Assembly (NCBI RefSeq): GCF_000955955.1
Contig: NZ_JYJG01000266.1
Location: 1-35,722 of the forward strand
Length of the DNA stretch: 35,722 bases
Direction: 5' to 3'
DNA from: Lentzea aerocolonigenes
Lineage (GTDB): Bacteria; Actinomycetota; Actinomycetes; Mycobacteriales; Pseudonocardiaceae
Shown here: positions 15,438 to 24,800 of the stretch, one piece after another
Layout: each line of letters starts with the position of its first letter
Numbering within the stretch: position 1 is the first letter of the stretch
Position numbers and translations under genes: made by a program
The notes under the pieces: generated by a model
What the model was told of the DNA's origin: nothing
Seen by the model: only the letters and a program-made list of their open reading frames with translations
The model's database searches: none

Positions 15438-16385
15438 TTAGTAGATGCGCAGTTCTGCGAGGTGGACGGAGTACCAGCCGCCCAGGTCCTCGAGGGAGGT
15501 GAAGTCGACTTTGAAGGTGGTGCCGGAGGTGGCGGGCAACGCGAGGGTGTAGGGGCCGCTCGACGGACGCGTCATGTTGGTGGCGGAGGCCAGCGTCTGC
15601 CAGGTGGAGCCGTTCTGGACCGACACGGTCATCGCCTTGGGGAACCCGCCGGTGAAGTCGGTGCGCGGCCAGAGTTCCAGCCTCGTTCTGGTGAAACCGG
15701 TGAACGTCATCGTCAGGGACTCGGTGTGGTTGGTGGAGCCGCCCGCCGCGATCCATCCGGTCGAACCGGAGATGCTGGAGGTGAAGAGGTCGTGCAGCTT
15801 CGACACGCCGTAGTTGGAGGTCTCGATGGAGCTGCTCGCGGACACGGTGACCGGGCGGCCGGTGAACGGGTTGAGCTTCTCGATGGCAGTGTTCTGCCGG
15901 TTGAGCGCCAACGTCACGTTGCTCTGACCGTTCGTTTGCGTGCGGCCTTGCGCGAGCTGCTGGTTGTAGTAGCTCGCGTTCCCGGCGATCCCGAATCCGC
16001 CGCCACCGTCGAAGTCCAGGTCTGATTTCGCTCTTGCCGAGATGGCGGCGATGTCCTGCTGAGCTGGGGGCAGGCTGCAGCGCGGCGCTTGCCCGCTCTG
16101 CGACACGTTGTAGTTCTGAAGACCCATGGCTGTGCTCATGTCGGTGTACGCAGCGTTTTGGTAGCTGCCCGACAGTGTCAGGGAGTTCGCGACGGTGACG
16201 TTGCCCGCGGCACCCGCGAGGAACTCGGTGCAGCGCATGTTGGCGGCATCCAAACTGGACGCCACGTCCGCCCGCGCTGCCGGCGAGATGAAGACGGCGA
16301 GGGCAAGGGTTGTCGCTGCGGAGAGCATGATGGCGCCTGCTCTGCGTGTCCACCTGCCTTGCGGTCGTTGTGGTGATGTGGTCAC
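15438..16385 (-). CDS. Secreted protein with C-terminal discoidin (F5/8C) domain
   Basis: Length 315 residues from GTG 16385, which has GGAG five bases upstream; an ATG at 16418 is in frame but lacks a ribosome-binding site. The N-terminus is an export signal (TRRAGA, hydrophobic IMLSAATTLALAVFI, SPAARA before DVASSL). Residues 30-170 are a Gln/Asn/Ser-rich region with NVSQSGQAPRCSLPP. The last 150 form a beta-sandwich: SSSIETSNYGVSKLHDLF, GSTGWIAAGG, LTMTFTGFTRTRLELWPR, DFTSLEDLGGWYSVHLAELRIY. Such modules bind sugars or surfaces. It would be exported and probably acts outside the cell. It differs from the partial discoidin protein at the left edge. Confidence 0.75.
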   Translation of the reverse strand: MTTSPQRPQGRWTRRAGAIMLSAATTLALAVFISPAARADVASSLDAANMRCTEFLAGAAGNVTVANSLTLSGSYQNAAYTDMSTAMGLQNYNVSQSGQAPRCSLPPAQQDIAAISARAKSDLDFDGGGGFGIAGNASYYNQQLAQGRTQTNGQSNVTLALNRQNTAIEKLNPFTGRPVTVSASSSIETSNYGVSKLHDLFTSSISGSTGWIAAGGSTNHTESLTMTFTGFTRTRLELWPRTDFTGGFPKAMTVSVQNGSTWQTLASATNMTRPSSGPYTLALPATSGTTFKVDFTSLEDLGGWYSVHLAELRIY

Positions 16386-17106
16386 GATGGCTCCGAACTG
16401 TGGCGAGGACGGGAACATGAGGTCGTGCGCGTTTCAACAACCGCGCACCCGCTTACCGTCTGCCACGCGCCCGGCGTAATCAACGGCCGGGCGGGCATTG
16501 CTCGAAAGTGCCGTCCAAAGAGGAACCGACCTGGCTGTTCATCTGTAAGCGCCCGCCGAACTGTGCTGACACGATCCCAGAAGCGGCTCGACCTGATGGT
16601 CGTGGTGATCGTGCTCGACGGCGCCCGGTCCCGGTTCACCGCGCCGGCGTCACTGCCGCCGACGGTGCGGGCCCACGCCGACGGTGACCAGCCGGACAAC
16701 GTCGCGATGGCCGTGTGCTGGTGGCGCGCTGGATGAAGCACCGGCCGAGGCGTTTCGCGTCTTCCACACCGAGACCGGCGAACCGCTGCATGTGCGGTGA
16801 AGTTTCGGCCTCCAGTCGTCCTTTGCAGACATGCCGCGTGTCCCCCACATGACCGCGAACCGCACTTGCGACGAGCCAGGTCCTGCTTCTCCTGCCCGTC
16901 ATCGGTCAAGCGACCCTTTGGTCAGGACGGATGACCCGGCGCAGGAGCACCACCGACCATCGCACCTGCCGGAACCTTCAAGTGCGCTGACAGGTCGATG
17001 TCGGACAGACGTTGGCCGAGATGCCGCAGCACCTTCTTCGAACGCGTTCCCCTCCACACCTGGACGTCCACGATGTTCAGCGGGTCGAGAAGTCCCCAGC
17101 GAACCG
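16386..17106. other. Gene-poor stretch of 720 bases
   Basis: Apart from the coding relic at 16560-16800 nothing recognisable is seen. A CGTAAT box occurs at 16475-16480 on the plus strand, but the sequence 16 bases later is ATTGCT, so it is not counted with the promoter set. Confidence 0.45.
16560..16800 (+). pseudogene. Frameshifted coding relic of unknown family
   Basis: From 16560 one frame with strong third-position bias reads SQKRLDLMVVVIVLDGARS, then QPDNVAMAV, and stops at 16734-16736. A shifted frame over the join continues as ALDEAPAEAFRVFHTETGEP, then LHVR and a stop near 16800. The two parts fit one original protein end of about 80 residues broken by a single frame change. I do not recognise the family. 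Confidence 0.35.
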
Positions 17107-17141
17107 TGGTGCCGTCTGACCGCGATGGTCAGACGGCACCA
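17107..17141 (-). terminator. 15-bp perfect hairpin terminator of small peptide 2
   Basis: tggtgccgtctgacc pairs exactly with ggtcagacggcacca across a five-base gcgat loop. It overlaps the stop codon of the 37-residue peptide gene on the minus strand. No T-run follows. Confidence 0.8.
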
Positions 17142-17242
17142 CCCTCGGCCCCCTCGGCCGTCTCCGCCGTCTCGACGAGGAGCCCACCAGCCACCGCGGC
17201 ACCGAACGTCGTGGTCACCAGCACCAGTGTCTCCGGGTTCAT
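17129..17242 (-). CDS. 37-residue single-span membrane peptide (copy 2)
   Basis: It begins MNPETLVLVTTTFGAAV, continues AGGLLVETAET and ends with a Glu/Gly/Ala tail. The ATG has AGGAGG six bases upstream, the promoter motif 29 bases further up, and a 15-bp terminator hairpin across the stop: a complete small transcription unit. It is the same length as copy 1 at 8606-8719 and shares the TFG, GGL and VE positions, though the rest has diverged. This combination makes a real gene very likely in spite of its size. It would span the membrane once, with the acidic tail on one side; the orientation is unknown. No function is known to me. Confidence 0.8.
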   Translation of the reverse strand: MNPETLVLVTTTFGAAVAGGLLVETAETAEGAEGGAV

Positions 17243-17271
17243 CACTGCCTCCTCGTCGGTTCGTCACCGGG

Positions 17272-17299
17272 TACACAGGCGAACCGCGCGGCCATTACG
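17272..17299 (-). promoter_or_regulatory. CGTAAT-N16-TGTGTA promoter motif of small peptide 2
   Basis: Minus-strand CGTAAT (17294-17299), 16 bases, TGTGTA (17272-17277), then 29 bases to the ATG. The spacer shares ccgcgcg with that of small peptide 1. Confidence 0.6.
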
Positions 17300-17340
17300 C
17301 CGTCGAGGCAGAAGAAGTTCGAACGAGTTGAGCGGCTCCC

Positions 17341-18645
17341 TCACCCCTGCGCCGCACGACGAACCGCAGCGCGGAAGAGCGGTACCAGGTGCAGGTTGAG
17401 CGCGGCGGTCAGCTCGGTGTGGACGTCGTGGACGAACGCCCGTGCCCGCACGAACGCCTCCAGGTACAGCTCGGCCCGACCGGCGTCGGCCAGCACGTCC
17501 GTCCACCGCTCGACGAGGTCCTCGACGAGCTTGCCGAGCACGTCCGGGTAGCCGGCGAGGCCGTCGAGGCCGAGCTGCGCGACGACGTCGGCCGCACGGC
17601 CGGTGGACCAGCACCGCTCGACCTCGTCGGCGTAGTCCTGCAACGCCCAGAGCGCGGCGGGTGTGGTGGCGTCCCGGTCGAGATCCCCCGTCTGCAGCGC
17701 CGACCGCCTGTCCGAGAAGGTCAGCAGCACGAGGTCGTGCAGTGCGAGCGGCACCTCGTCGGATTCCTGCAGCCACGACAGGAACACGTTCTGCCACGCG
17801 CCCAGGCAGTCCTCGACGTGCACCGGCAACGGCGGCCCGCCGCGAGCGCCCGCGAGGTGGGCGCGCCAGCCGCGTTCGACGTCACCACCGCCCGCCCCCT
17901 GCCGGAACGGCAGCACGCCCATCGAGTCCGGGTCCGGTCGCCAGCTCGCGCCGTGCCCGGCCCGCTCGTCCATCTGCCGCACGAAGTCGGCGATCGCCGG
18001 GTTGGACGCCGTCACCAGCGCGCGGGTGGTCGCGGGCAGCAGCTGCAGCGCCTGCCACGCGTCGAGGTGCCGCCGTTGCCCGATCAGCCAGGCGATCCGC
18101 TCGCGCACGGACCGGTGGTCGTCGTGGGTCTCGCCGTACCGCACCGGCGGCCGCGCGAACGACAACCAGCTGCCCAGCACGTCCTGTTCGCGCAGCACCC
18201 GGCAGTTGATCGCCAGCACGTCCGGTTCGGTGACCACGTTGAACAGGCTCAGGCACTCCTTGCGGTGCTCCAGCTCGCGCGGCGAGCACCCGGCCGTGCA
18301 GTAGCGGCCCGCGGGCACGTCCACACCGACCCAGTAGATCCGCGCGTCAGCCGCGCTCAGCACGGTGCCCAGCAGCGTCCGCTCGGCGGAGGAAAGGGGT
18401 GAGAGCTCGTAGTTGGGCACCCGACGGCACGGGCCACCCGCCGGGCTCGCGATCGTGTCGAGGCCGCGCGTCTCGCCTGCCGAGAGCACCTCGACGGCGC
18501 GGGTGAACGTCGCGTACTCCCCCGGCAGCGCCAGGAAGGAGATGGACCGGCCGGACGGCACGAACGTGTCGCGCCACCACATCGACCGCTCACCGTGTCC
18601 CAGGACGTAGGCAACCGTGGCGTCCTCCTCCGCTCGGCACCCCAC
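17341..18645 (-). CDS. GHG/Stv-like protein 2, helical C-terminal region
   Basis: A paralogue of the protein at 12884-14269. The domain reads VAYVLGHGERSMWWRDTFVP with the same Cys/His cluster (CTAGC, ELEHRKEC and later NCR), then PLSSAERTLLGTVL and a helical remainder ending VPLFRAAVRRAAQG. The nearest canonical start is GTG 18645 (434 residues), but it has no ribosome-binding site. GGAGGA at 18624-18630 sits eight bases before a GTT triplet at 18613-18615, exactly where the paralogues begin, so true initiation may be at GTT, or a GTG has mutated. The gene is divergent from the helical protein at 18803. It has no signal peptide. Confidence 0.7.
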   Translation of the reverse strand: MGCRAEEDATVAYVLGHGERSMWWRDTFVPSGRSISFLALPGEYATFTRAVEVLSAGETRGLDTIASPAGGPCRRVPNYELSPLSSAERTLLGTVLSAADARIYWVGVDVPAGRYCTAGCSPRELEHRKECLSLFNVVTEPDVLAINCRVLREQDVLGSWLSFARPPVRYGETHDDHRSVRERIAWLIGQRRHLDAWQALQLLPATTRALVTASNPAIADFVRQMDERAGHGASWRPDPDSMGVLPFRQGAGGGDVERGWRAHLAGARGGPPLPVHVEDCLGAWQNVFLSWLQESDEVPLALHDLVLLTFSDRRSALQTGDLDRDATTPAALWALQDYADEVERCWSTGRAADVVAQLGLDGLAGYPDVLGKLVEDLVERWTDVLADAGRAELYLEAFVRARAFVHDVHTELTAALNLHLVPLFRAAVRRAAQG

Positions 18646-18802
18646 CGTACGAAGTGGACGGACGAAGAGGACTGTCCGCGCGGGCAACGCCGGGGGCAGC
18701 GCGGGGGAACGTTGTGCTGCCCGTGGGCTTGACCGCGCCGGCCTGGCCGCTGGGATGGTCGGGAGCAGGCACCGCCGCACCGGTTCCGGGAGGAGCATCA
18801 CC

Positions 18803-19726
18803 ATGACGGACGCCGTTGACCGCCTCTGTGCGCTCATGGTCGAGCGGCGCGTCCCGCTGGACGCCGCCGTGGAGCTGCTCGCCTTCCTGCAGGACATCGC
18901 CGTCGGACTGGAGGCCGAGCGGCCCGGTTCCTCTTGGGAGGCTTACGTTTCCGCGCTGCTGGAGCTCGCCGCCGACCGATCCGTGATCGAGGACGTCGAG
19001 CGGTTCGCCGAACACGACGGCATCACCGACGAGGTCGTGCCCGCTCTCGTCACCACCAACCCGTCCGAGTTCGTGGAACGGCTCTTCGCGTTGTTCGTCC
19101 GCCACAACTGGGCGCTGTGGGACGGTTCGCCCGAGTCGTGGCTCGGCTACCGGTCCGCCTTCCTGAACGAGGCGATCGACACCGGCTACGGCGCGTTCGC
19201 CGAGGGCCTGCTCGCCGAGCTCGACCGCCTCGGCCACGACGACCGCGTCCGGTTGCTCCAGCGGTACGGGGTCACGCCGCCTACACCGCAGCCCCGGCCG
19301 CGCCCGGCGATGATGCAGCAACGGCCGGCGGACGAGCGAGGAAGCACCGCCCCGGCCGCCGCGAGTGCCTCGGCCCCTCCAGACCGGCCCCTGCACGAGG
19401 TGCTCGCCGACTGGCAGGTCGCCGCGCTGGACGTCCAATACCACTTCGTGGACTTCATCGCCGCGCTGCCGATGCCTGGACTGGAGTTCTTCGTGCACTT
19501 CATGCACGGCGTGAGCTCGGAGCACGAGAAGCGCCAGCGCGCCGGTGACGTGCAGAACCGCCTGCACGCCGAGCTCACGAGGTGGGCCAACGACTTCACC
19601 ACCGCCTTCAACGGCGCTCCCCACCGGATGCGGCCGGTGCTGGCCGACGCCGTCCGCATCACGAACACGTACTTCCCGGACGGCACGGCACCGTGGACGA
19701 TCCTCCGGCCCTACCTGAACCGCTGA
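18803..19726 (+). CDS. Two-domain helical protein of unknown function
   Basis: A 307-residue protein with GGGAGGAG seven bases before its ATG. An N-terminal helical domain (about 1-160; RLCALMVERRVPLDAAVELL, LFALFVRHNWALWDGSPESW) is joined by a Pro/Ala/Arg-rich linker (PTPQPRPRPAMMQQRP) to a C-terminal domain (about 205-307) with LADWQVAALDVQYHFVDFIA and FFVHFMHGVSSEHEKRQRAG. It lies between GHG proteins 2 (divergent) and 3 (convergent). No motif that I can name is present and no export signal is seen. The context suggests a partner of the GHG proteins, but this is only inference. Confidence 0.75.
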   Translation: MTDAVDRLCALMVERRVPLDAAVELLAFLQDIAVGLEAERPGSSWEAYVSALLELAADRSVIEDVERFAEHDGITDEVVPALVTTNPSEFVERLFALFVRHNWALWDGSPESWLGYRSAFLNEAIDTGYGAFAEGLLAELDRLGHDDRVRLLQRYGVTPPTPQPRPRPAMMQQRPADERGSTAPAAASASAPPDRPLHEVLADWQVAALDVQYHFVDFIAALPMPGLEFFVHFMHGVSSEHEKRQRAGDVQNRLHAELTRWANDFTTAFNGAPHRMRPVLADAVRITNTYFPDGTAPWTILRPYLNR

Positions 19727-19789
19727 ACGGCTTGGGGCGCCTCGACAGCGGCCGGACACGTCGGTGTGCAACGCCACTGGCCAGCAGTG

Positions 19790-21631
19790 TCACAACCACT
19801 GCGCCCGGCGCCGCAACTCCGCCAAGTCACGCCGCACCCCGGCAACCCACCGCGGCAACCCGTCGAAGACCTCGCGCATCACCAGCACGGGCTCCGTGAC
19901 GGCGGCGCACGCGTCCGCGAGCTCGTCGGCCCGGTCCGCCGCGTCGTCGGGTGCCGTGACCAGCGCGGTTCGCACCGCGCCTGCCAGCACCGGAACCGCG
20001 GTCACCGCGTCCAGCGCGGCGGTGAACCGAGGGCTGCCCGCGAGCCGCGCGAACTCCTCCACCTCGGTGAGCGCGGGCAGCGCGGGGAACTCCGCCACCT
20101 CGGTGAGGCCGCCGTCGTCCAGCGCGTCCAGCGCCACGGCGCACACTTCGAGCACCTGGGCGACCACGGTCTGCCAGTCGTCGAACACCTGCACGGCGGT
20201 GGCGGCCGGATAACGTTCCAGTGCCTCCAAGGCCTTTTCGTGTGCGTCGATGGCGGCGAACAGAGCGTCGGACGCGGCGGGGAGCTCACCACCGGTGTTC
20301 ACGCGCTCGACCGCGGCCAGCAGCTTGCCCGCGGTCGGCACGAGCGCGAACGACTCGTGCAGCTTCGCCAGGTCGCGGGCCTCGACGCGACCGCTGCGGG
20401 CCATTGCCAGACGCAGGTCCGGCACCTCCGCCACGAGGTCCGGCCAGTACTCCTCGTACCGGCGCGCGACTGCGCCGCCGAGCACCAGCCGACCGGCCTG
20501 CACGCGCACGGAGAGTGCACTCGGGGACACCGGCCAGTGCGCGATCGCGCGTTCCAGCGACGCCTGCCACACGACTTCGGCCGCGTCCAGTCCGGCCGGG
20601 TCGAGCACGAGCAGGTCCGGCCCGCAGGCGCAGTCGAGCATCTGGTCGGACGTGATCTTCCGCAGCACCTCGGTGTTCCGGGTGTGCACGAGCGCGGTCA
20701 GCGCATCGTCCGTCATGCCCGCCGGGAAGTGCTCCACCCAGTCCTGGAGCATGTCGACCAGATCGGGCGAGCTCTCCCGCAGCACGCGGATGTCACGTTC
20801 CTCCAGCGCGGCGAGCTCCCGTGCGGCGTCGTCGGGCAGCCAGACGCCGTTGGTCCAGTTGCTCAGCCACGTGGTCGCGCCGTCCATCGCGTCGCGGAGC
20901 TCGTCGTCACCGCGCAGCACCTGCCGCTCGTGTTCCGCCACGAGCACGGCGTGCCGGGCGAGCGCGAACCGGCCCTCCTCCCACAGCGCCCGGCGGGCGG
21001 CCTGGACCGCGTGCCAGTGCTCGATCCTGACGTAGGTCAGCAACATCGCCTTCGTGCCCTGCGGCCACGCCTCCCACAGCGCGAGCTGCTCGGCCTCCGG
21101 TAGCACGAGGAACCTCTTGACCTGCTCTTCGAGGTACTCGCCGAGCGTGTCCTGCGAATCCTCACCCGCCATCGCCATCTGCATCTGGTCGGCGTAGACG
21201 CCGACCGGAGCCAGGCACGCGAGCACGTGCACCTCGGCCGTGTCGCTCAGCAGGTCGAGCCAGCCACCGCAGCTGTGTTCGCCGGCGGCCGCGCACTCGA
21301 CGGGGTTCTCGCACAGCGCGAGTCCGTGGGAGTACAACGGGTAGCGGGCGTCACCGACGAACACCACGTCGCGATCGTCGACCAGGGCGCTCATCGCCTG
21401 CGCGATCGAGGCGTCCTCCCACGGCTGCAGCACGATGTTCGGGCAGTCGTCCGCCGACTCGCCGAACGACTGCAGCGACGGCCGTTCCGACATCAGCACG
21501 CCCAGGATCACCGTGTCCGCGAGCAGGTGACCCTGCGGCGCGTAGAAGTGGACCGTGCATCCCTGCGGCACCAGCACGGCCTCGTCCGGGTAGGCACCGC
21601 CGTGCCCGACCAGAAATCGTCTGCCGCCCAT
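19790..21631 (-). CDS. GHG/Stv-like protein 3, long form
   Basis: A 613-residue protein. The domain starts MGGRRFLVGHGGAYPDEAVL (GHG 9-11), with VPQGCTVHFYAPQGHL and a Cys/His cluster C107-x5-C113-x5-H119-x-C121 plus C139. The clearer 'VPxGxxxHFYAPxG' here is what recalls the putative adhesin Stv domain. A helical C-terminal region follows and is paralogous to copy 4: compare HFPAGMTDDALTALVHTRN with DFPDGMTPQRLAELVHEHN. The ATG has GGAAAGG about six bases ahead. The gene is divergent from the DUF11 surface protein. I see no export signal or membrane span. Function unknown. Confidence 0.72.
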   Translation of the reverse strand: MGGRRFLVGHGGAYPDEAVLVPQGCTVHFYAPQGHLLADTVILGVLMSERPSLQSFGESADDCPNIVLQPWEDASIAQAMSALVDDRDVVFVGDARYPLYSHGLALCENPVECAAAGEHSCGGWLDLLSDTAEVHVLACLAPVGVYADQMQMAMAGEDSQDTLGEYLEEQVKRFLVLPEAEQLALWEAWPQGTKAMLLTYVRIEHWHAVQAARRALWEEGRFALARHAVLVAEHERQVLRGDDELRDAMDGATTWLSNWTNGVWLPDDAARELAALEERDIRVLRESSPDLVDMLQDWVEHFPAGMTDDALTALVHTRNTEVLRKITSDQMLDCACGPDLLVLDPAGLDAAEVVWQASLERAIAHWPVSPSALSVRVQAGRLVLGGAVARRYEEYWPDLVAEVPDLRLAMARSGRVEARDLAKLHESFALVPTAGKLLAAVERVNTGGELPAASDALFAAIDAHEKALEALERYPAATAVQVFDDWQTVVAQVLEVCAVALDALDDGGLTEVAEFPALPALTEVEEFARLAGSPRFTAALDAVTAVPVLAGAVRTALVTAPDDAADRADELADACAAVTEPVLVMREVFDGLPRWVAGVRRDLAELRRRAQWL

Positions 21632-21670
21632 CGGATCGCCTTTCCACAGCAGAGCAACGGAATGTCCCAC

Positions 21671-21797
21671 ATTACGTTCACCGCTTTCACCAACCGCCCG
21701 GAAAATTGCCCGCTGGGGCAGGCAAAAGGGCAGTTGAACGACCTTTCCGCGCATCTCGTGAAGTGCGCCGTAATTCCGTCCGGGTGGCCGGGTCGTT
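21671..21797. promoter_or_regulatory. Divergent intergenic region with two CGTAAT boxes
   Basis: CGTAAT occurs on the minus strand at 21671-21676 (towards GHG protein 3) and on the plus strand at 21769-21774 (towards the DUF11 gene). Sixteen bases further, the minus site has CTCTGC and the plus site GGTCGT, so neither has the TGTG box. They may be weak or different members of the same promoter class. Confidence 0.25.
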
Positions 21798-21824
21798 CCT
21801 GCGGAAGCCGGAGATGGAGGCGTC

Positions 21825-24800
21825 ATGCGCATTGCAAGGCGACGGTTCACCGCGCTCGTCGCGTGCCTGCTCGCCGTCTGCGCGATGACTGCACCGTTCT
21901 CGCGCGTGACGAAGACACGTGGCCAGCCGACCAACGCCCTCTCGGTCACGGCCGCAGTCAGCCCCGGTTCACCCTCGCTCACCGCCGGTGGTGGCTGGGA
22001 CATCGGCTATGACGTCGTGGTCCGCAACGACGCCGGTTTCGACCAGGACACCAACACGGCGTTCACCCTCTACTTCGGCAGCCTCGTCAACGTCATGTCC
22101 ACCGCGGTGACCGGGCCGGACGCGAACTCCAGCTGGACGGGCAGCGGCAACGTGTACCTGTCCAACACCATCGTCACCGTCAGCGCCAACAGCCAGATCA
22201 CCTATCACGTCACCGTGCACGTCCTCGCCGGCTTCATCGCGAACCGGTCGTGCCCGGCCCAGCCGGGTGCCACCAACGGCGGCTTCAACGCGTCCGCGGA
22301 ACTGACGCTGAACCTCAGCACCGCCTGGGTGTGCGCCGACGTCCCCGCCAACTTCACGAACCAGGTCGACCTCGCGCACGTCGTCGACAACGGCGACGGC
22401 ACGATCAACGTGCCGTTCCTGATGACGGTCACCAACGACAGCACGCAGCAACTCGTCTACCAGCTCGACTCGTCGCTGGTCACCGGCGCGGGCGTCACGA
22501 CGACCGCGCCGCTCCCCCCGTCCGGACCCGCGGGCGGCAACGCGGGCTGGAACGGCACGAGCGATCAGGTTGCCGCACAGAGCGTCGAGATACCGGCCGG
22601 TCAGCGACACACGTGGACGCTCGGTGCCCGTGTGCAGGTCGCGGCGGGTTCCGGCACACAGGCGATCTGCGGGCAGAACGCGGGTGGTGTCGCCACAGCG
22701 GGTTCGCTCACGCTCGGCGGCACCGCGTTCACCGCGGACGCCTGCTACTCGCCGCTGCTGCTCGACGTGACGAAGAAGTTCTCCTCGGGCTATCCGCGAC
22801 GCAACCCGGACGGCTCGTTCCAGGTCGAGTACGACGTCGAGATCCAGAACTCCGGCGGCGCCGGCGTCTACGACCTCACCGACGCCTTCAAGTTCCCCGG
22901 CGGCTTCACCGTGTCCAGCCCCTCGGCGACCGGGCCGGTGCCGGCGTCGCCGAGCTGGAACGGCACCACCGACGTCGTGGTCGCCAAGGCTGTCGGAATC
23001 GCGCAGGGCGCGAGCCACACCTGGCATGTCGTCGCGACCGGCAGCGGCGCCACCGTGTCCGGCAGAACCGGGCTCGCCTGCGATCCCGCCGGTGTGCAGC
23101 CGGGCGGGCTGCTCAACTCCGCGACCGTCACCGCCATCGGTACGAGCCGCGAAGTGCACGCCTGCGCCTCACTGCCCGACATCGCCGTGACGAAGACGGT
23201 GTCGGCCGGCTCACCGAAGCCGAACGGCGACGGCAGCTACACGATCGACTACGACATCACGGTCACCAACTCCGGTCAGGTGGACGGCGGCTACGACCTG
23301 ACCGACGCACTCGGGTTCGGCGCGGGCATCACCGTCTCGGGGCTGACCGCGACCGGGCCGGTCACGCCTAACGCGTCGTGGAACGGCACCACCGACACGA
23401 GCCTCGGCAGCGGTGTGGTGATCGCCGCGGGCGGCACGCAGACCTGGCACATCACCGGTGACGTCGCCGCGCCACCGGGCACGGAACCGACGTCGCTCGT
23501 CTGCAACCCCGACGGCACCACGGCGGGAGGTCTGCTCAACACGGCGAGCGCGCACTGGCTGGGTCTGGAGACCTCAGCACACGCGTGCGGGAGCCTGCCG
23601 ATCGTCAAGATCACCAAAACCGTCACGGACGGCTACCCCAAGGCCAACGGCGACGGCACCTACACGATCGCCTACGACGTCACCGTCGACAACAGCGGCG
23701 CCGCCACCACCTACGACCTCACCGACCAGCTCAAGTTCGGCCAGGGCATCGACGGAACCGCCCGCGCCACCCTCAGCGGCCCCGTTCCCACCAACCCCGA
23801 CTGGGACGGCACGACCACCACCTCCGTCGCCACCGGTGTCGCGATCGGCCCCGGCGACCACCACGTCTGGCACGGCACCGGCACGGTCAAGCTCCTCCCC
23901 GGCACGGAGGCGAGCGCGATGGTGTGCGCGCCGGACGGCACGACCCCGGGCGGCCTGCTCAACGAGGCGATCGTGACCGCCAACGGCGCCACCGCGACCG
24001 CGTCCGCGTGTGCGAACCTGCCGTTCGTGGAGGTCACCAAGTCGGTGAGCGCCGAATCGCCGGTGATCAACGACGACGGCACCTACACCGTGACCTACGA
24101 GATCGACGTGCGGAACACCGGTGGCGCGGCGACCACCTACGACCTCAGCGACGACCTGCGGTTCGGCACCGGCATCACGCCGTCGGTCACGAACGTCACC
24201 GCACCGGCCGGCGTCACCGCGAACCCGGCGTGGAACGGCACCACCACGACGTCGCTGGCGAACGGCGTGCCGATCGAGGGCGGCGGCGGGCAGACGCACA
24301 GGTGGGTGCTGACGATCACGGCGGCCGTGCCCGCCGGCACCGGCACCGGGCCGCTGACCTGCAGCTCGGACGGCAGCACGGCAGGCGGACTGCTCAACCA
24401 CGCGACCGCGACGACGAACGCCATCCCCTCACAGGCGCACGCCTGCACCGGCCTGCCGTCGCTGACGATCACCCACGTCGTCGGCACGGGCACGCCCAAG
24501 CCCAACGGTGACGGCACCTACACCATCGACTACGACGTCGTGGTGACCAACACCGGCGGGGGGCGCGGGCAGTACTCGCTCACCGAGGGCTTCGACTTCG
24601 GCGCCGGCCTCACCTCCACCGCGGCCGAGGTCACCGGTCCGGCCACGCCGAGCGCGTCGTGGAACGGCACCACCGACACGACGCTCATCAGCGACCTCGC
24701 GATCGCACCGGGAGGAACGCACACCTGGCACATCACCGCGAAGGTCACGCCCGCACCGGACGTCACCCCGGCCGCACTGGTCTGCGCGCCGGACGGGACG

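Larger units (their letters stand above)
15197..15500. repeat. Imperfect tandem duplication of the discoidin gene end with its flank
   Basis: Copy 1 (about 15197-15293) and copy 2 (about 15390-15495) share gttgtggcgacgag, then gcgggatgag, the stop-side agtagacgca/agtagatgcg, tctgcgagg and gtaccagccgc-caggtcctc. Each is preceded 70-80 bases earlier by the same promoter motif. Copy 2 is the real 3' end of the gene at 15438-16385; copy 1 is a decayed remnant that has become a terminator hairpin. Confidence 0.7.

Noticed and set aside
14771..15502. Plus-strand open frame of 243 codons
   Set aside because: It runs through a strong terminator and through the antisense of the discoidin gene end, has mixed codon bias and no recognisable domain.
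16475..16505. Seventh copy of the CGTAA-N16-TGTG promoter
   Set aside because: CGTAAT is present but the sequence 16 bases later is ATTGCT, and no gene follows.
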